Notes: generated by a model from the letters alone, not told the origin. Positions 1-8,044 are shown, counted from the first letter of the stretch. The stretch is 8,910 nucleotides of DNA from Bacillota bacterium (GCA_023424995.1 JAFADH010000259.1:1-8910); one strand, 5' to 3'. Made by a program: numbers and translations.

Positions 1-1533
1 CCTGCACAGCTTCCATGCATTCAAGGCTTCCTCTCTTGTAACAGTGATCACCCGGGCATCGGTGGGTTCCTTTGTCCAGCAGTATTCCGGGTCAACATCC
101 GTGTAAAATATATAGGAAGCCCGGCTGTCATCGTGTATGACACATAACGGTGTTGCCAATGCCGATTTTAATTCTCCGTTTCCTACCTTCATGTTGAACG
201 GAAGGAAAAAGAAATCGCCGTTTTGTATATCCCTGGGGGGATATGTTATGGTCTCACCGTCGATTTCTACCTTGAGAGCTTCCTGCAGATGATCCCGCAT
301 GGGGTATCTCCGCTGGTAGTTATTCACGAACAGATAACCGCTTTTGCCTTTTCTTCGGACAGAGGACCTGAGATCTTTGAAATTATTCTGATACAGCGGA
401 TTGTCTGCAGGGAGGAAGGTCTCCGTCTCACAGAAGGAGCTGCCGAATTCCCGGACAAACATGGCCAGGAGTTTTATTTCCCGTAAGGTCCCGGACATCT
501 GCCCGAACTCTCTGACGGGTGCCGCAAAATCATAGCTGAATACCGGAAGATCGTTGGGATAACCGGTTTCTCTGGATTCCTGCAGCGTTGTCCGCTTCCC
601 CTTGGGATTAGTACCCCCATGATACATGTAGTAGCCCAATAAGTTGACTCCGCAGCCCAGCTTTACCATGGACATGGCGCCGATATCCCCTGGCTGGGCT
701 ACGGGCCTTCTGTGGTGGGTCACCTGCAGGCCTCCTCCCAGTTCGGCGGTTAAGAACGGAAATTTGTCAAGCTCATAGGTAATGCCTGTTCCAAAGCCAT
801 AGTCACTGCCAATATTATGATCGTTTCTTTCCTTGGTAAATATGTAATTACCGCTTGGTTCAAGCTCGGTAAGCCTTGGATCCCAGGGAGCCTCACAATA
901 GCCGCCCATAACCGGAAGCAAGCCGCCCGTAACGGCGCCGCCCCAGCCGGTTGCAGTATAATAAGGAACCTCCAATCCCGCCTTTTTTGCAATGGAGGTA
1001 AGACGCCTCATGTGTTCTTCACCCTCTTCGCCCTGAAGTCCGCCGCAATGTCCGTACTCATTCTCTATCTGTATTCCTATGATCGGTCCGCCGTTTTTAT
1101 ACAGAAGACCCCGGACCTGCTCCGCAATCTTGGTATAGAACCGCTCCACATCCGTGAAATAAGCTTCATCATTGGTACGTTCCGCATAATCCTTTTGTAT
1201 TACCCAGTCGGGGAGACCGCCGTTTCTGGCTTCGCCATGGCACCAGGGTCCGATCCGCATAAACAAAGTCATGTTGCATTGTTTTACTGTCTCTACAAAG
1301 GCCCGCAGATCCCGCCGGTCCGTAAAATCATACTCGTATTCCGTCTCTTCGTGATGAAGCCAGAATACATAGGTTGAAATTGTCTCCACTCCTCCGGCCT
1401 TCATCTTGTATACGGACTCCTTCCAATATTGCCTCGGATACCGGCTGTAGTGGAGTTCTCCCATTACAGGAAACCAGGGCCGGCCATCCTTCGTCATATA
1501 CTGTGCCGTATATCCATATTCTGTTCTTTTCAT
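1..1533 (-). CDS. GH35 beta-galactosidase, 3' end cut by the window edge
   Basis: Hydrolyses terminal non-reducing beta-galactosyl residues, here probably from galacto-oligosaccharides released by the upstream GH53 enzyme. The frame is open from the ATG at 1533 to position 1 (511 residues, no stop), so the C-terminus lies outside the window. It starts MKRTEYGYTA with no signal peptide, implying a cytoplasmic enzyme. The GH35 signature GGPIIGIQIENEYG is at residues 148-161; by family knowledge Glu159 is the acid/base. The probable nucleophile is Glu264 in FLTAELGGG, followed by HHRRP and YYMYHGGTNP, as in bacterial GH35 proteins. Residues from about 390 on look like the beta-rich accessory domains. 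The start is fixed by AGGAGG at 1543-1548, 9 nt upstream. It follows the GH53 stop by 22 nt, so the two are surely co-transcribed. Family assignment is firm; the exact linkage preferred is inferred from the neighbours. Confidence 0.93.
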   Translation of the reverse strand, partial: MKRTEYGYTAQYMTKDGRPWFPVMGELHYSRYPRQYWKESVYKMKAGGVETISTYVFWLHHEETEYEYDFTDRRDLRAFVETVKQCNMTLFMRIGPWCHGEARNGGLPDWVIQKDYAERTNDEAYFTDVERFYTKIAEQVRGLLYKNGGPIIGIQIENEYGHCGGLQGEEGEEHMRRLTSIAKKAGLEVPYYTATGWGGAVTGGLLPVMGGYCEAPWDPRLTELEPSGNYIFTKERNDHNIGSDYGFGTGITYELDKFPFLTAELGGGLQVTHHRRPVAQPGDIGAMSMVKLGCGVNLLGYYMYHGGTNPKGKRTTLQESRETGYPNDLPVFSYDFAAPVREFGQMSGTLREIKLLAMFVREFGSSFCETETFLPADNPLYQNNFKDLRSSVRRKGKSGYLFVNNYQRRYPMRDHLQEALKVEIDGETITYPPRDIQNGDFFFLPFNMKVGNGELKSALATPLCVIHDDSRASYIFYTDVDPEYCWTKEPTDARVITVTREEALNAWKLCR

Positions 1534-1555
1534 GCTGCTAATCCTCCTGAGCATC

Positions 1556-3262
1556 CTATTCCTGCCTCGTTAAAGTAAATTTTCTGATTTTTGCAAATAC
1601 CGGTGGGGATACCACAGTAAGACCAAACCGAAGTTTTCCTTCATTTACAATAATATCAGGTAATGTATATGTGATCCAGGCCTCGTCGGCAGGAAATATC
1701 ATTGTCTCCTGCTTCACGCCATCATCTGTCTGCGCATATAATCTCACATCCACCCCTGTTGTATTGGTTCCGCGATATTCTGCCTGCAATTGATAAATTC
1801 CGGATTTTAATCCCTCTATTTCGTTACTCAGCTCCAGCTTAAAATTAACCGGGCTTTCCATATAGATATGATAAACAGGCGGTGCCGGAAACGGGTCGGT
1901 AAATTCCGGGTGAAGCTCTATTTTTACCCTCTCATCCGCACAATGAACCTTCCATCCCGTCATTCCGTCTTCAAAGCCGGCATTCGGGATGTAATTATAA
2001 TCTTCCGCTAATTTCTCAACCAGCCTAAGCTCCGTCTGAATTGTCCTGTTTATTGACAAAAGACTGCCCCGGACTATAGTACTGCCCGGTCTGTCCTTAT
2101 CAAAAGCATCCCACTCCACAGGCACTTCGGGACAGCTTCCGTCATAATACAATACTTTTATTGTATTCGGCAGTGTTACTTTATCACCGATTCCTGCGGT
2201 TATTTGTTCGGGTGAGTATATTTTGGCTATTCCGTCCAGCCTCTGGGATCTGTCAAATTTAAAGCTTTCCAATGCCGGCAAAGCCATGCTCTTCTCATTG
2301 AATATTCCCATATTGCTGCACCAGCCGCCCATACCCGCAATAGGAATAACCACAGGTTCCCAATAGTATATTCCAAGTCCCATCTCTGCTTCAAGGGATG
2401 CGGTGATATTCATCACCAGATCAATTACTTCACGCTGTGCCTCCGGCGCGGCAGGAAATCCGGCAATTCTCTCCTGCTGTTCCCCGATAAATCCGTTCCC
2501 GCTCCGCCTCCAGGCATGTGCCGTCTCTGCCACCACAATGGGTTTTTTGTACCTCGCCGCCAGCTTGACCAGGGTTTCCTTAAATTCCGCAAAGGTACCG
2601 TGCCAGAAAGGATAATAAGATACGCCGATTATGTCAAAATGAGCCAGTCCGGCTGCGAAGGCCTGATCAAACCAATCACGGAGATAAAAATACCTGCCTC
2701 CCTGATCCAGGTGTATTACAACTTTTGTGGGACGGTCTTTGGCCGCATCCCTGACCGATTGGATCCCCGCATTTATTAATGCTGTCAAACGGTCAAAGTG
2801 GGGAACTTCCCCGTCGGGGAAAAGCATGCCGCTCCTGATCTCGTTCCCGATCTGCACCATATCAGGAAATACTCCTTCCTGCTCCATACGCAGTAATACT
2901 TCCCCTGTATAATCATAGACAGCCTTCTTCAGCTCGTCAAAGCTTAATGACGCCCAGGCTTTGGGCTTTACCTGCTTGCCGGGATCAGCCCACCAGTCCG
3001 AATAGTGAAAATCCAGGAAAAAGCTCATTCCATATTCCTTTATCCTTTTTGCCATTGCAATTGTCTGCTCCAGATTACAGTAGCCGCCGGATTCCGGAAC
3101 ATTCTCCGGTTCATTCCAGATACGGAGTCTTATGGAATTGACTCCGTTTTCCTTAAGAAGCTCAAAGATGTTTCGTTCTTTTCCCGACCGGTCGCAGAAC
3201 CTGGCCCCCCGGTCCAGCATTTCCTGCAAAAAAGAGATATCCATGCCCTTTATAAATTCCAT
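1556..3262 (-). CDS. GH53 endo-beta-1,4-galactanase with Ig-like and CBM-like C-terminal domains, no signal peptide
   Basis: Cleaves internal beta-1,4-galactosyl bonds of (arabino)galactan, the type I galactan side chains of pectin. From the ATG at 3262 the product is 568 residues. Residues 1-340 form the GH53 barrel: RLRIWNEP at 45-52, DFHYSDWWADPGKQ at 84-97, acid/base Glu141 in QIGNE, nucleophile Glu246 in VVAETAHAW. Residues about 354-402 (TLPNTIKVLYYDGS...VPVEWDAFD) resemble a bacterial Ig-like Big_4 domain. Residues about 424-568, starting NYIPNAGFEDGMTGW, look like a galactose-binding beta-sandwich such as CBM61 or CBM4_9. The frame stays open to an ATG at 3388, but that extension runs through two intergenic hairpins and matches no family. 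MEFIKGMDIS fits the usual GH53 N-terminus, preceded by only a weak purine-rich RBS. Neither start gives a signal peptide, which is unusual for a GH53 with binding domains. Confidence 0.92.
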   Translation of the reverse strand: MEFIKGMDISFLQEMLDRGARFCDRSGKERNIFELLKENGVNSIRLRIWNEPENVPESGGYCNLEQTIAMAKRIKEYGMSFFLDFHYSDWWADPGKQVKPKAWASLSFDELKKAVYDYTGEVLLRMEQEGVFPDMVQIGNEIRSGMLFPDGEVPHFDRLTALINAGIQSVRDAAKDRPTKVVIHLDQGGRYFYLRDWFDQAFAAGLAHFDIIGVSYYPFWHGTFAEFKETLVKLAARYKKPIVVAETAHAWRRSGNGFIGEQQERIAGFPAAPEAQREVIDLVMNITASLEAEMGLGIYYWEPVVIPIAGMGGWCSNMGIFNEKSMALPALESFKFDRSQRLDGIAKIYSPEQITAGIGDKVTLPNTIKVLYYDGSCPEVPVEWDAFDKDRPGSTIVRGSLLSINRTIQTELRLVEKLAEDYNYIPNAGFEDGMTGWKVHCADERVKIELHPEFTDPFPAPPVYHIYMESPVNFKLELSNEIEGLKSGIYQLQAEYRGTNTTGVDVRLYAQTDDGVKQETMIFPADEAWITYTLPDIIVNEGKLRFGLTVVSPPVFAKIRKFTLTRQE

Positions 3263-3298
3263 TTTACACCCATCCATCATTCCGTATGTCTTTATAAC

Positions 3299-3331
3299 CA
3301 TTCCTTGCCGGATTATGGCCGGCAAGGAATG
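3299..3331 (-). other. Strong intercistronic hairpin (13-bp perfect stem)
   Basis: A perfect inverted repeat: positions 3299-3311 (CATTCCTTGCCGG) pair with 3319-3331 around a 7-nt loop. It lies between the solute-binding-protein gene and the GH53 gene. On the transcribed minus strand it is followed by GTTATAAAG, not by a U-tract, so it does not look like a classic intrinsic terminator. An mRNA-processing or 3'-stabilising hairpin for the binding-protein message, or a partial attenuator, is more likely (inference). Confidence 0.7.
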
Positions 3332-3346
3332 ATGCGCCTGCAGAAC

Positions 3347-3386
3347 GGGGACTGCCGGACACTCGGAATGTGTGGATACAGTCCCC
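3347..3386 (-). other. Second intercistronic hairpin, just downstream of the binding-protein stop
   Basis: GGGGACTG at 3347-3354 is the exact reverse complement of CAGTCCCC at 3379-3386. Inside, ACAC (3359-3362) pairs with GTGT (3370-3373) around a 7-nt loop, giving one long stem with an internal bulge. It begins 21 nt after the binding-protein stop codon in the direction of transcription and has no U-tract. With the hairpin at 3299-3331 it fills most of the 145-nt gap. Confidence 0.6.
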
Positions 3387-3407
3387 ATTGATAACTATTT
3401 GAAAAGA

Positions 3408-5000
3408 TTATTTATTATTTGCCGCATACTCTTCGGCCTGCCTTTTGACCTCATCATATATTGCCTGGATTCCTGCATTATCAAGCTGTTTGCGCAATTC
3501 CCCCATTGCCGCGTCTACATCTCCCGCCATACCTAATACAAGGGGTGTGTAATACTGGGTGATCACCGTACCCACCGAAGCTGCCTCAGAGCTTACATTG
3601 GCATTATTAAAGGAAAATCCGTCATATAAATGCTCCGCCTTTATACTTGCATTCCACGCATCCCTTATGGTCTCGACCTTTTCATCCAGAGCATCCGGAT
3701 TTTCTTCGAATTCCGTACGTTTGATGGTCATATTGGTCCATCCCCAGTTACAGTTGCTGTCAACGCCGTAATTCGCATTACCGTCCAAAAGCTTATACTG
3801 GTCTTCTCCGACAGCTTCCCAGTGTGTGCCTTCGATTCCAAGCGATGCAAGATCATATACCGCTTTGTTGGTATAGAATTCATTAAGCACCATCATGGCG
3901 CGCTCTTTGTTCTTGCTTGCGGCATTGATGGCAACGCCGTTATTGATGTATGGATTGACAGCCTTATTTATATTCGGTGATACGTCAACTATCGTGCATT
4001 CCCATTCCGGATGCTCTTTATTGGCCTGGTCGGCATAGGTCTTGCAGGAGCCCATATTCCAGATCATAGCTGCCGCAGTACCGTTCAGGAAGCCGTCCTG
4101 TCTCTCCTCGGTTGTCGCCAGGGAATCGGCGGACCAGTATCCCTTGTCATACAGTTCCTTAGCCAGCCTGCAATACTCGGTGAAGCCGTCCCAATCAAGC
4201 GCATATGTTATGCTGAGGTCCTCCGGATTTATTGTATTGTATACGAAAAGCTCGCTCGGTGTTCCGCCGATTATATCTACGCCCTGATCCAGCAGATAGT
4301 TGTACAGCAGACCTCCTGCCTGGGTGCCCAGGGGTGAAATTGCGGCTTCATTTTCAGCGATGTCACCGAAGAAGTCCAGCAGCTGGTCCCAACCGGTAAT
4401 ATCGCTGTACCCGTACTTCTTCATCAGATCACCGCGGACTGCCAGTACATTGGCACCGAACTCATTCTGATAGTTGGGCACCATATAGATCTTATCATCG
4501 ATTTTAGCCTGGCTCCAAGCCAGCTCCGGTACTACCTCCATGATATCGGGCGCATAGGTCTGTAAGAAATCCTGAGAAAACTCATAGAAGCCGCCCATGG
4601 CTGCCGTTGTCTCATAATGTGCCCAGGCGGAAGCCGTGAATATCAGGTCAAAATCCTCTCCTCCCGAGAATAAAAGAGAGTACTTTGTATCGTGTTCACT
4701 CCAGGAAAGGAACTCTACCTCTACCGTTGCATTTAATTTTTCTTTCAGAATTTTATTTATTTCGTCATAAACCTTGTCAAAATCCGCAGTTCTGTCTCCC
4801 AGCAGATACATCTTCAGAGTTACCGGTTTGGAGATATCGATCCCGTTAAAGGTTGTCCCGTTCTCCGGGCCGGGTGTACCTGTAGCGTCGGAAGAACCTT
4901 CCGTATTGTTCCCTTCTGTCTTATCACCCGTGCCGCAGCCTGACAGTATGGCGGCAAGCATGGCCAGTACCAGGATAATTGATAAAAATCTCTTTTTCAT
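3408..5000 (-). CDS. ABC transporter extracellular sugar-binding lipoprotein (LplA/YtcQ-like)
   Basis: Extracytoplasmic substrate-binding subunit of the carbohydrate importer formed with the two permeases just upstream; it presumably binds galactan-derived oligosaccharides (ligand inferred from the adjacent GH53 and GH35). From the ATG at 5000 it is 530 residues. The N-terminus is MKKR plus a hydrophobic stretch and the lipobox LSGC, with Cys22 the lipidation site. A Ser/Thr/Gly/Glu-rich linker (about 23-50) follows, then the binding domain starting near VTLKMYLLGDRTADFDKV. Its length and the C-terminal pattern (YYTPLVLGMAGDVDAAMGELRKQLDNAGI) fit the large LplA-type proteins rather than the shorter GanS/CycB type. 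Gaps of 55 nt upstream and 145 nt downstream both contain hairpins, which suggests separate control of its abundance. An alternative ATG at 5006 is unlikely because it directly abuts AGGAGG. Confidence 0.93.
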   Translation of the reverse strand: MKKRFLSIILVLAMLAAILSGCGTGDKTEGNNTEGSSDATGTPGPENGTTFNGIDISKPVTLKMYLLGDRTADFDKVYDEINKILKEKLNATVEVEFLSWSEHDTKYSLLFSGGEDFDLIFTASAWAHYETTAAMGGFYEFSQDFLQTYAPDIMEVVPELAWSQAKIDDKIYMVPNYQNEFGANVLAVRGDLMKKYGYSDITGWDQLLDFFGDIAENEAAISPLGTQAGGLLYNYLLDQGVDIIGGTPSELFVYNTINPEDLSITYALDWDGFTEYCRLAKELYDKGYWSADSLATTEERQDGFLNGTAAAMIWNMGSCKTYADQANKEHPEWECTIVDVSPNINKAVNPYINNGVAINAASKNKERAMMVLNEFYTNKAVYDLASLGIEGTHWEAVGEDQYKLLDGNANYGVDSNCNWGWTNMTIKRTEFEENPDALDEKVETIRDAWNASIKAEHLYDGFSFNNANVSSEAASVGTVITQYYTPLVLGMAGDVDAAMGELRKQLDNAGIQAIYDEVKRQAEEYAANNK

Positions 5001-5006
5001 AAACAT

Positions 5007-5012
5007 CCTCCT
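5007..5012 (-). promoter_or_regulatory. RBS of the sugar-binding lipoprotein gene (decides the start)
   Basis: AGGAGG on the minus strand lies 6 nt upstream of the ATG at 5000. It has no space before the in-frame ATG at 5006. This favours MKKR over MFMKKR as the true N-terminus. Confidence 0.85.
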
Positions 5013-5032
5013 CTACTTATAATAGTTTTTAT

Positions 5033-5052
5033 ATAAATCCATCCGGATTTAT
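5033..5052 (-). other. Small hairpin between the second permease and the binding-protein gene
   Basis: ATAAATCC (5033-5040) and GGATTTAT (5045-5052) form a perfect 8-bp stem with a 4-nt loop. It starts 3 nt after the TAA of the second permease gene and ends about 20 nt before the RBS of the binding-protein gene. AT-rich and only moderately stable. A role as a processing or 5'-protecting element is inferred. Confidence 0.5.
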
Positions 5053-5055
5053 TTC

Positions 5056-5988
5056 TTATCCCTTTACAGCCCCGATTGTAATACCTTGAACAAAATACCT
5101 CTGGACGATGGGATACAGCAGAATAATGGGACCGGTCACAACAACGGTCAGGGCCATCTTAAGTGACTGGGTAGGCATGGACATGGCGGACACCGCACCG
5201 CTGCTGCCTGCCCCAAGGGATTCGAGAATACGTTTGTAAGCCTCGATGTTATTCACCTGCTTGTACAGGAAATATTGCAGGGGATGCATATCAGCATCGG
5301 TAACATACAGCATGGCATTATACCAGTCATTCCAATATGCCAGGGCAATGAAAAGCCCGACGGTAGCCAAAGCCGGCTTCAGCATGGGCATCACCACCTT
5401 GTACATTGTCTTAAATTCTCCGCAGCCGTCGATCTTGGCGGCATCAATTAAGGATTCCGGAATGCCCATGATATAGCTCTTCATAACCAGCAGATTATAT
5501 ACGCTGAACAGAAGCGGCAGCAAAAGCGCCAGGTAATTATTCTTAAGCCCGAGTATCCTGGTCATCAGAATATAATACGGGACCAGGCCTCCGTTAAATA
5601 ATGTGGTGAAATAAAAGAAAAAGGAAAACTTATTGCGCCATTCAAATTCTTTTCTTGAAAGAACATAGGCGGTCATTGTCTGAATGAACAGGCCGAGTAC
5701 CGTACCTGCGACGGTCAGCAGTATGGTCACTCCATAAGCGCGGATCACCACCATCGGCTCCTTAAATACCGTATTATATGCAGTCAGCGTAAATTCCTGG
5801 GGCAGTATGGCGAAACCGTTGCTTTTAATTGCCGCTTCCGATGAAAAAGAGGCTGAAACTACCATAACAAAAGGAATCAGGCAGGCTAAAGCTACCAGTC
5901 CGTTGACAAGATAGGAAAGAAAGGAAAGTATCCTCGCGTCCGCACCGGCTCTTATTATCCCTGAGCCTTTTCTTAAACCAATATTCAT
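5056..5988 (-). CDS. Carbohydrate ABC transporter permease, YtcP/AraQ-like (second membrane subunit)
   Basis: Integral membrane subunit of the importer, pairing with the LplB-like permease encoded upstream to form the sugar channel. 310 residues with about six hydrophobic segments; the first (about 24-47) ends in the IPFVMVVSASFSS pattern usual for this subfamily. The ATPase-docking EAA loop is at about 179-204 (ESLIDAAKIDGCGEFKTMYK, then VVMPMLKP). The C-terminus YPIVQRYFVQGITIGAVKG is characteristic of YtcP-type permeases. The start at 5988 has AAGGAG at 5996-6001, 7 nt upstream, immediately 3' of the preceding stop codon, so translation is probably coupled. It works with the binding lipoprotein 55 nt downstream. 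The family is certain; the substrate is inferred from the operon. Confidence 0.95.
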   Translation of the reverse strand: MNIGLRKGSGIIRAGADARILSFLSYLVNGLVALACLIPFVMVVSASFSSEAAIKSNGFAILPQEFTLTAYNTVFKEPMVVIRAYGVTILLTVAGTVLGLFIQTMTAYVLSRKEFEWRNKFSFFFYFTTLFNGGLVPYYILMTRILGLKNNYLALLLPLLFSVYNLLVMKSYIMGIPESLIDAAKIDGCGEFKTMYKVVMPMLKPALATVGLFIALAYWNDWYNAMLYVTDADMHPLQYFLYKQVNNIEAYKRILESLGAGSSGAVSAMSMPTQSLKMALTVVVTGPIILLYPIVQRYFVQGITIGAVKG

Positions 5989-6002
5989 ATCCCTTCTCCT
6001 TC

Positions 6003-6923
6003 CTAGAATAAGCTGTACTCTTTACTGTATACGCTGACTAATTTATTCACTAATAAAATGGTGATGAAGCACAGCACGGATTGATAAAGTCCCGCAGCAG
6101 CCGCCATGCCGAAATCATTATTGCTGATTAAGGCACGGAAGGTATATGTATCAATAACATCGGTATACTTATATAAAAGCCCGTTATCACCCACCAGATT
6201 GTAGAACATGTCAAAATTGCCGCGGAAGATGCCGCCCACCGCCAGCAGAAATAAAATGACGACAGTAGGCATCATAAGCGGTATGGTTATTTTGAAGATG
6301 CGCTGAAATACATTGGCGCCATCGATGGATGCGGCTTCATAGATCGAGGTGTCTATTCCCATAATAGCCGCCAGGTACATGACCGAGCCATAGCCCACCC
6401 CTTTCCAGCCTCCGAATAAGGTCAGGATTACCGGCCATATGGATCCGGACGCATAGAAATTAATCTTCGTACCGCCAAGCTTTTCAATCAAACTATTGAT
6501 GAACCCATAATCATAGCTCAGCATATTGAACGAAATTACAGATACGATAACCCAGGATATAAAGTAGGGCAAAAACATAAGGGATTGCGATATTTTCCTG
6601 AAATATCTGTTCTTCATCTCCGTCAGCAGGATCGCAACCGTCATCTGAAGCGTCGTATTAAACGCGATAAACAATATGTTATAAAGTACGGTATTCCTGG
6701 TTACCATAGCTGCCTGGCCTGATTTAAAGAAAAATTCAAAATTCTTCAGCCCGTTCCAGGGGCTGTGAAATATCCCGCCGGCATAACTGTACTTTTTAAA
6801 TGCCATCACAATCCCTGTCATGGGCATGTAACTGAACACGATCGTATAAACCACTGCGGGCAGCAGCATCAGTAAAAATACCCGGTACTTCTTCAAATGA
6901 TAAAAAAACCCATGCCTTTTCAT
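6003..6923 (-). CDS. Carbohydrate ABC transporter permease, LplB-like (first membrane subunit)
   Basis: The other half of the membrane channel of the CUT1-type sugar importer. 306 residues with about six hydrophobic segments. The N-terminal pattern (YRVFLLMLLPAVVYTIVFSYMPMTGIVMAFKKY) is typical of the LplB/YteP group that imports oligosaccharides in Firmicutes. The EAA loop is at 196-219 (EAASIDGANVFQRIFKITIPLMMP), and the protein ends NKLVSVYSKEYSLF. The start at 6923 is set by GGAGGT at 6932-6937, 8 nt upstream. It follows the LacI-family gene by 34 nt and precedes the second permease by 14 nt. No ATP-binding subunit is encoded beside it, so a shared MsmX/UgpC-type ATPase from elsewhere must drive transport (family knowledge). 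Confidence 0.95.
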   Translation of the reverse strand: MKRHGFFYHLKKYRVFLLMLLPAVVYTIVFSYMPMTGIVMAFKKYSYAGGIFHSPWNGLKNFEFFFKSGQAAMVTRNTVLYNILFIAFNTTLQMTVAILLTEMKNRYFRKISQSLMFLPYFISWVIVSVISFNMLSYDYGFINSLIEKLGGTKINFYASGSIWPVILTLFGGWKGVGYGSVMYLAAIMGIDTSIYEAASIDGANVFQRIFKITIPLMMPTVVILFLLAVGGIFRGNFDMFYNLVGDNGLLYKYTDVIDTYTFRALISNNDFGMAAAAGLYQSVLCFITILLVNKLVSVYSKEYSLF

Positions 6924-6957
6924 TCTTTCATACCTCCAGCCGACTTTATCTTACGAT

Positions 6958-7995
6958 TTATTTTGTAGAGCGCCTCAGGTGTATTTCATAATCCAGGACC
7001 GTCTTGGAGGTATTGCTATTCCCCTCTATCAGCTCAATTAACCGTTTTCCCGCTATGGTGCCCAGCTCCTCCGAATTGAACTCGATGGCCGTAACCGGCG
7101 GGTTGTTTGATTTCATGTAGATACTGTCATAAAAGGACGCGACCTTAATATCGCCCGGCACGAGATAGCCTTCCTCGCGTAATATGTTCAGTACCCTTCC
7201 GCAGATCACATCATCCGTACATACGATGCATTCCGCTTTCCGTTTCAGGATATAGTGCACCGCCTGCTCCACGAATACCGGGCTGCTGCAGTCGGAGAAA
7301 ACCAGATCCTGTTCAATAACGACTCCGTTGCTTTTAAGCGCGTTGTAATACCCTTCGCAGCGATGACGGTTAACCATATGTTTCCTGTCTCCGGCTATCA
7401 TGGCAATCCCCTTTACGCCATCCGCCAGCAGCAGGGAAACCAGCTTTTCACAAGCCTCCACATGATTATTATCTATTTGTACCGTCGTCTCCTCCTCGCT
7501 TGATCCGACCACTACAAAGGGGATGCCTGTCTGCTTTAAATATGCAATTGCAATATCATTCGTCATATTCCGGGTCAATACCACCCCGTCAACCTTATGG
7601 TGCTCCACCAGGTTTTTCAGCAGATTGATATCGGTTTCCTTGACTGTAGTTACCACAACATCATAATTCATGGCCGCCGCCACTTCACAGATACCCAAAA
7701 GACAAACCTGGAAGAACGGCGTATTCCTGGCGTCCGCATCCGCAGGCAGGGCAACTCCGATATTATAAGTCTTTGAATTGGCAAGACCCTTGGCAATGGA
7801 GTTAGGTTTATAGTTATATTTCTCAATGCACTCAATTACTCTTTGCACTGTTTCCTTCCCTATTCGTCCTTTACCCGATATCGCTCTTGACACCGTGGTT
7901 TTAGACACTCCCAATTCTCCGGCAATATCAGCGATCGTAAGTTTGCCGGTAAGCAATATGCTTTTATTTTCATTTGTCTCATTTAATAATTCCAT
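6958..7995 (-). CDS. LacI-family transcriptional regulator of the galactan/galacto-oligosaccharide operon
   Basis: DNA-binding sensor that probably represses its own operon until a galactoside ligand binds. 345 residues from the ATG at 7995. The LacI helix-turn-helix is at residues 19-42 (LTIADIAGELGVSKTTVSRAISGK). The hinge-helix region YKPNSIAKGLANSKT is at about 62-76, followed by the periplasmic-binding-protein-like ligand domain (YNIGVALPADAD..., TVQIDNNHVEA, ATAIEF-like TAIEFNSEELG). An in-frame TTG at 8010 would add five residues but has no RBS; the ATG at 7995 has AAGGGA at 8002-8007, 6 nt upstream. It is the first gene of the transcript, 34 nt before the first permease gene, so autoregulation is expected. 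Candidate operators (TTGCGCAA) lie upstream. The effector is unknown from the sequence; the galactoside is inferred from context. Confidence 0.93.
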   Translation of the reverse strand: MELLNETNENKSILLTGKLTIADIAGELGVSKTTVSRAISGKGRIGKETVQRVIECIEKYNYKPNSIAKGLANSKTYNIGVALPADADARNTPFFQVCLLGICEVAAAMNYDVVVTTVKETDINLLKNLVEHHKVDGVVLTRNMTNDIAIAYLKQTGIPFVVVGSSEEETTVQIDNNHVEACEKLVSLLLADGVKGIAMIAGDRKHMVNRHRCEGYYNALKSNGVVIEQDLVFSDCSSPVFVEQAVHYILKRKAECIVCTDDVICGRVLNILREEGYLVPGDIKVASFYDSIYMKSNNPPVTAIEFNSEELGTIAGKRLIELIEGNSNTSKTVLDYEIHLRRSTK

Positions 7996-8001
7996 GACTT
8001 G

Positions 8002-8007
8002 TCCCTT
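8002..8007 (-). promoter_or_regulatory. RBS of the LacI-family gene (decides the start)
   Basis: AAGGGA on the minus strand, 6 nt before the ATG at 7995. It lies inside the short extension that a TTG start at 8010 would translate, which argues for the ATG. Confidence 0.55.
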
Positions 8008-8044
8008 CAATTCATCAATTTGCTCAATCGGTTGCTCTAAAATA

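Noticed and set aside
817..1377. A 186-codon plus-strand reading frame
   Set aside because: It lies wholly antisense to the GH35 gene, whose minus-strand frame carries clear family motifs and continues past the window edge.
3299..3331. Intrinsic terminator after the binding-protein gene
   Set aside because: The stem is strong but no U-tract follows on either strand, and the GH53 gene downstream has no visible promoter of its own, so read-through is expected.
3005..3391. A 128-codon plus-strand reading frame opposite the GH53 start
   Set aside because: Antisense to the conserved GH53 N-terminus and the intercistronic hairpins; no RBS and no recognisable domain.
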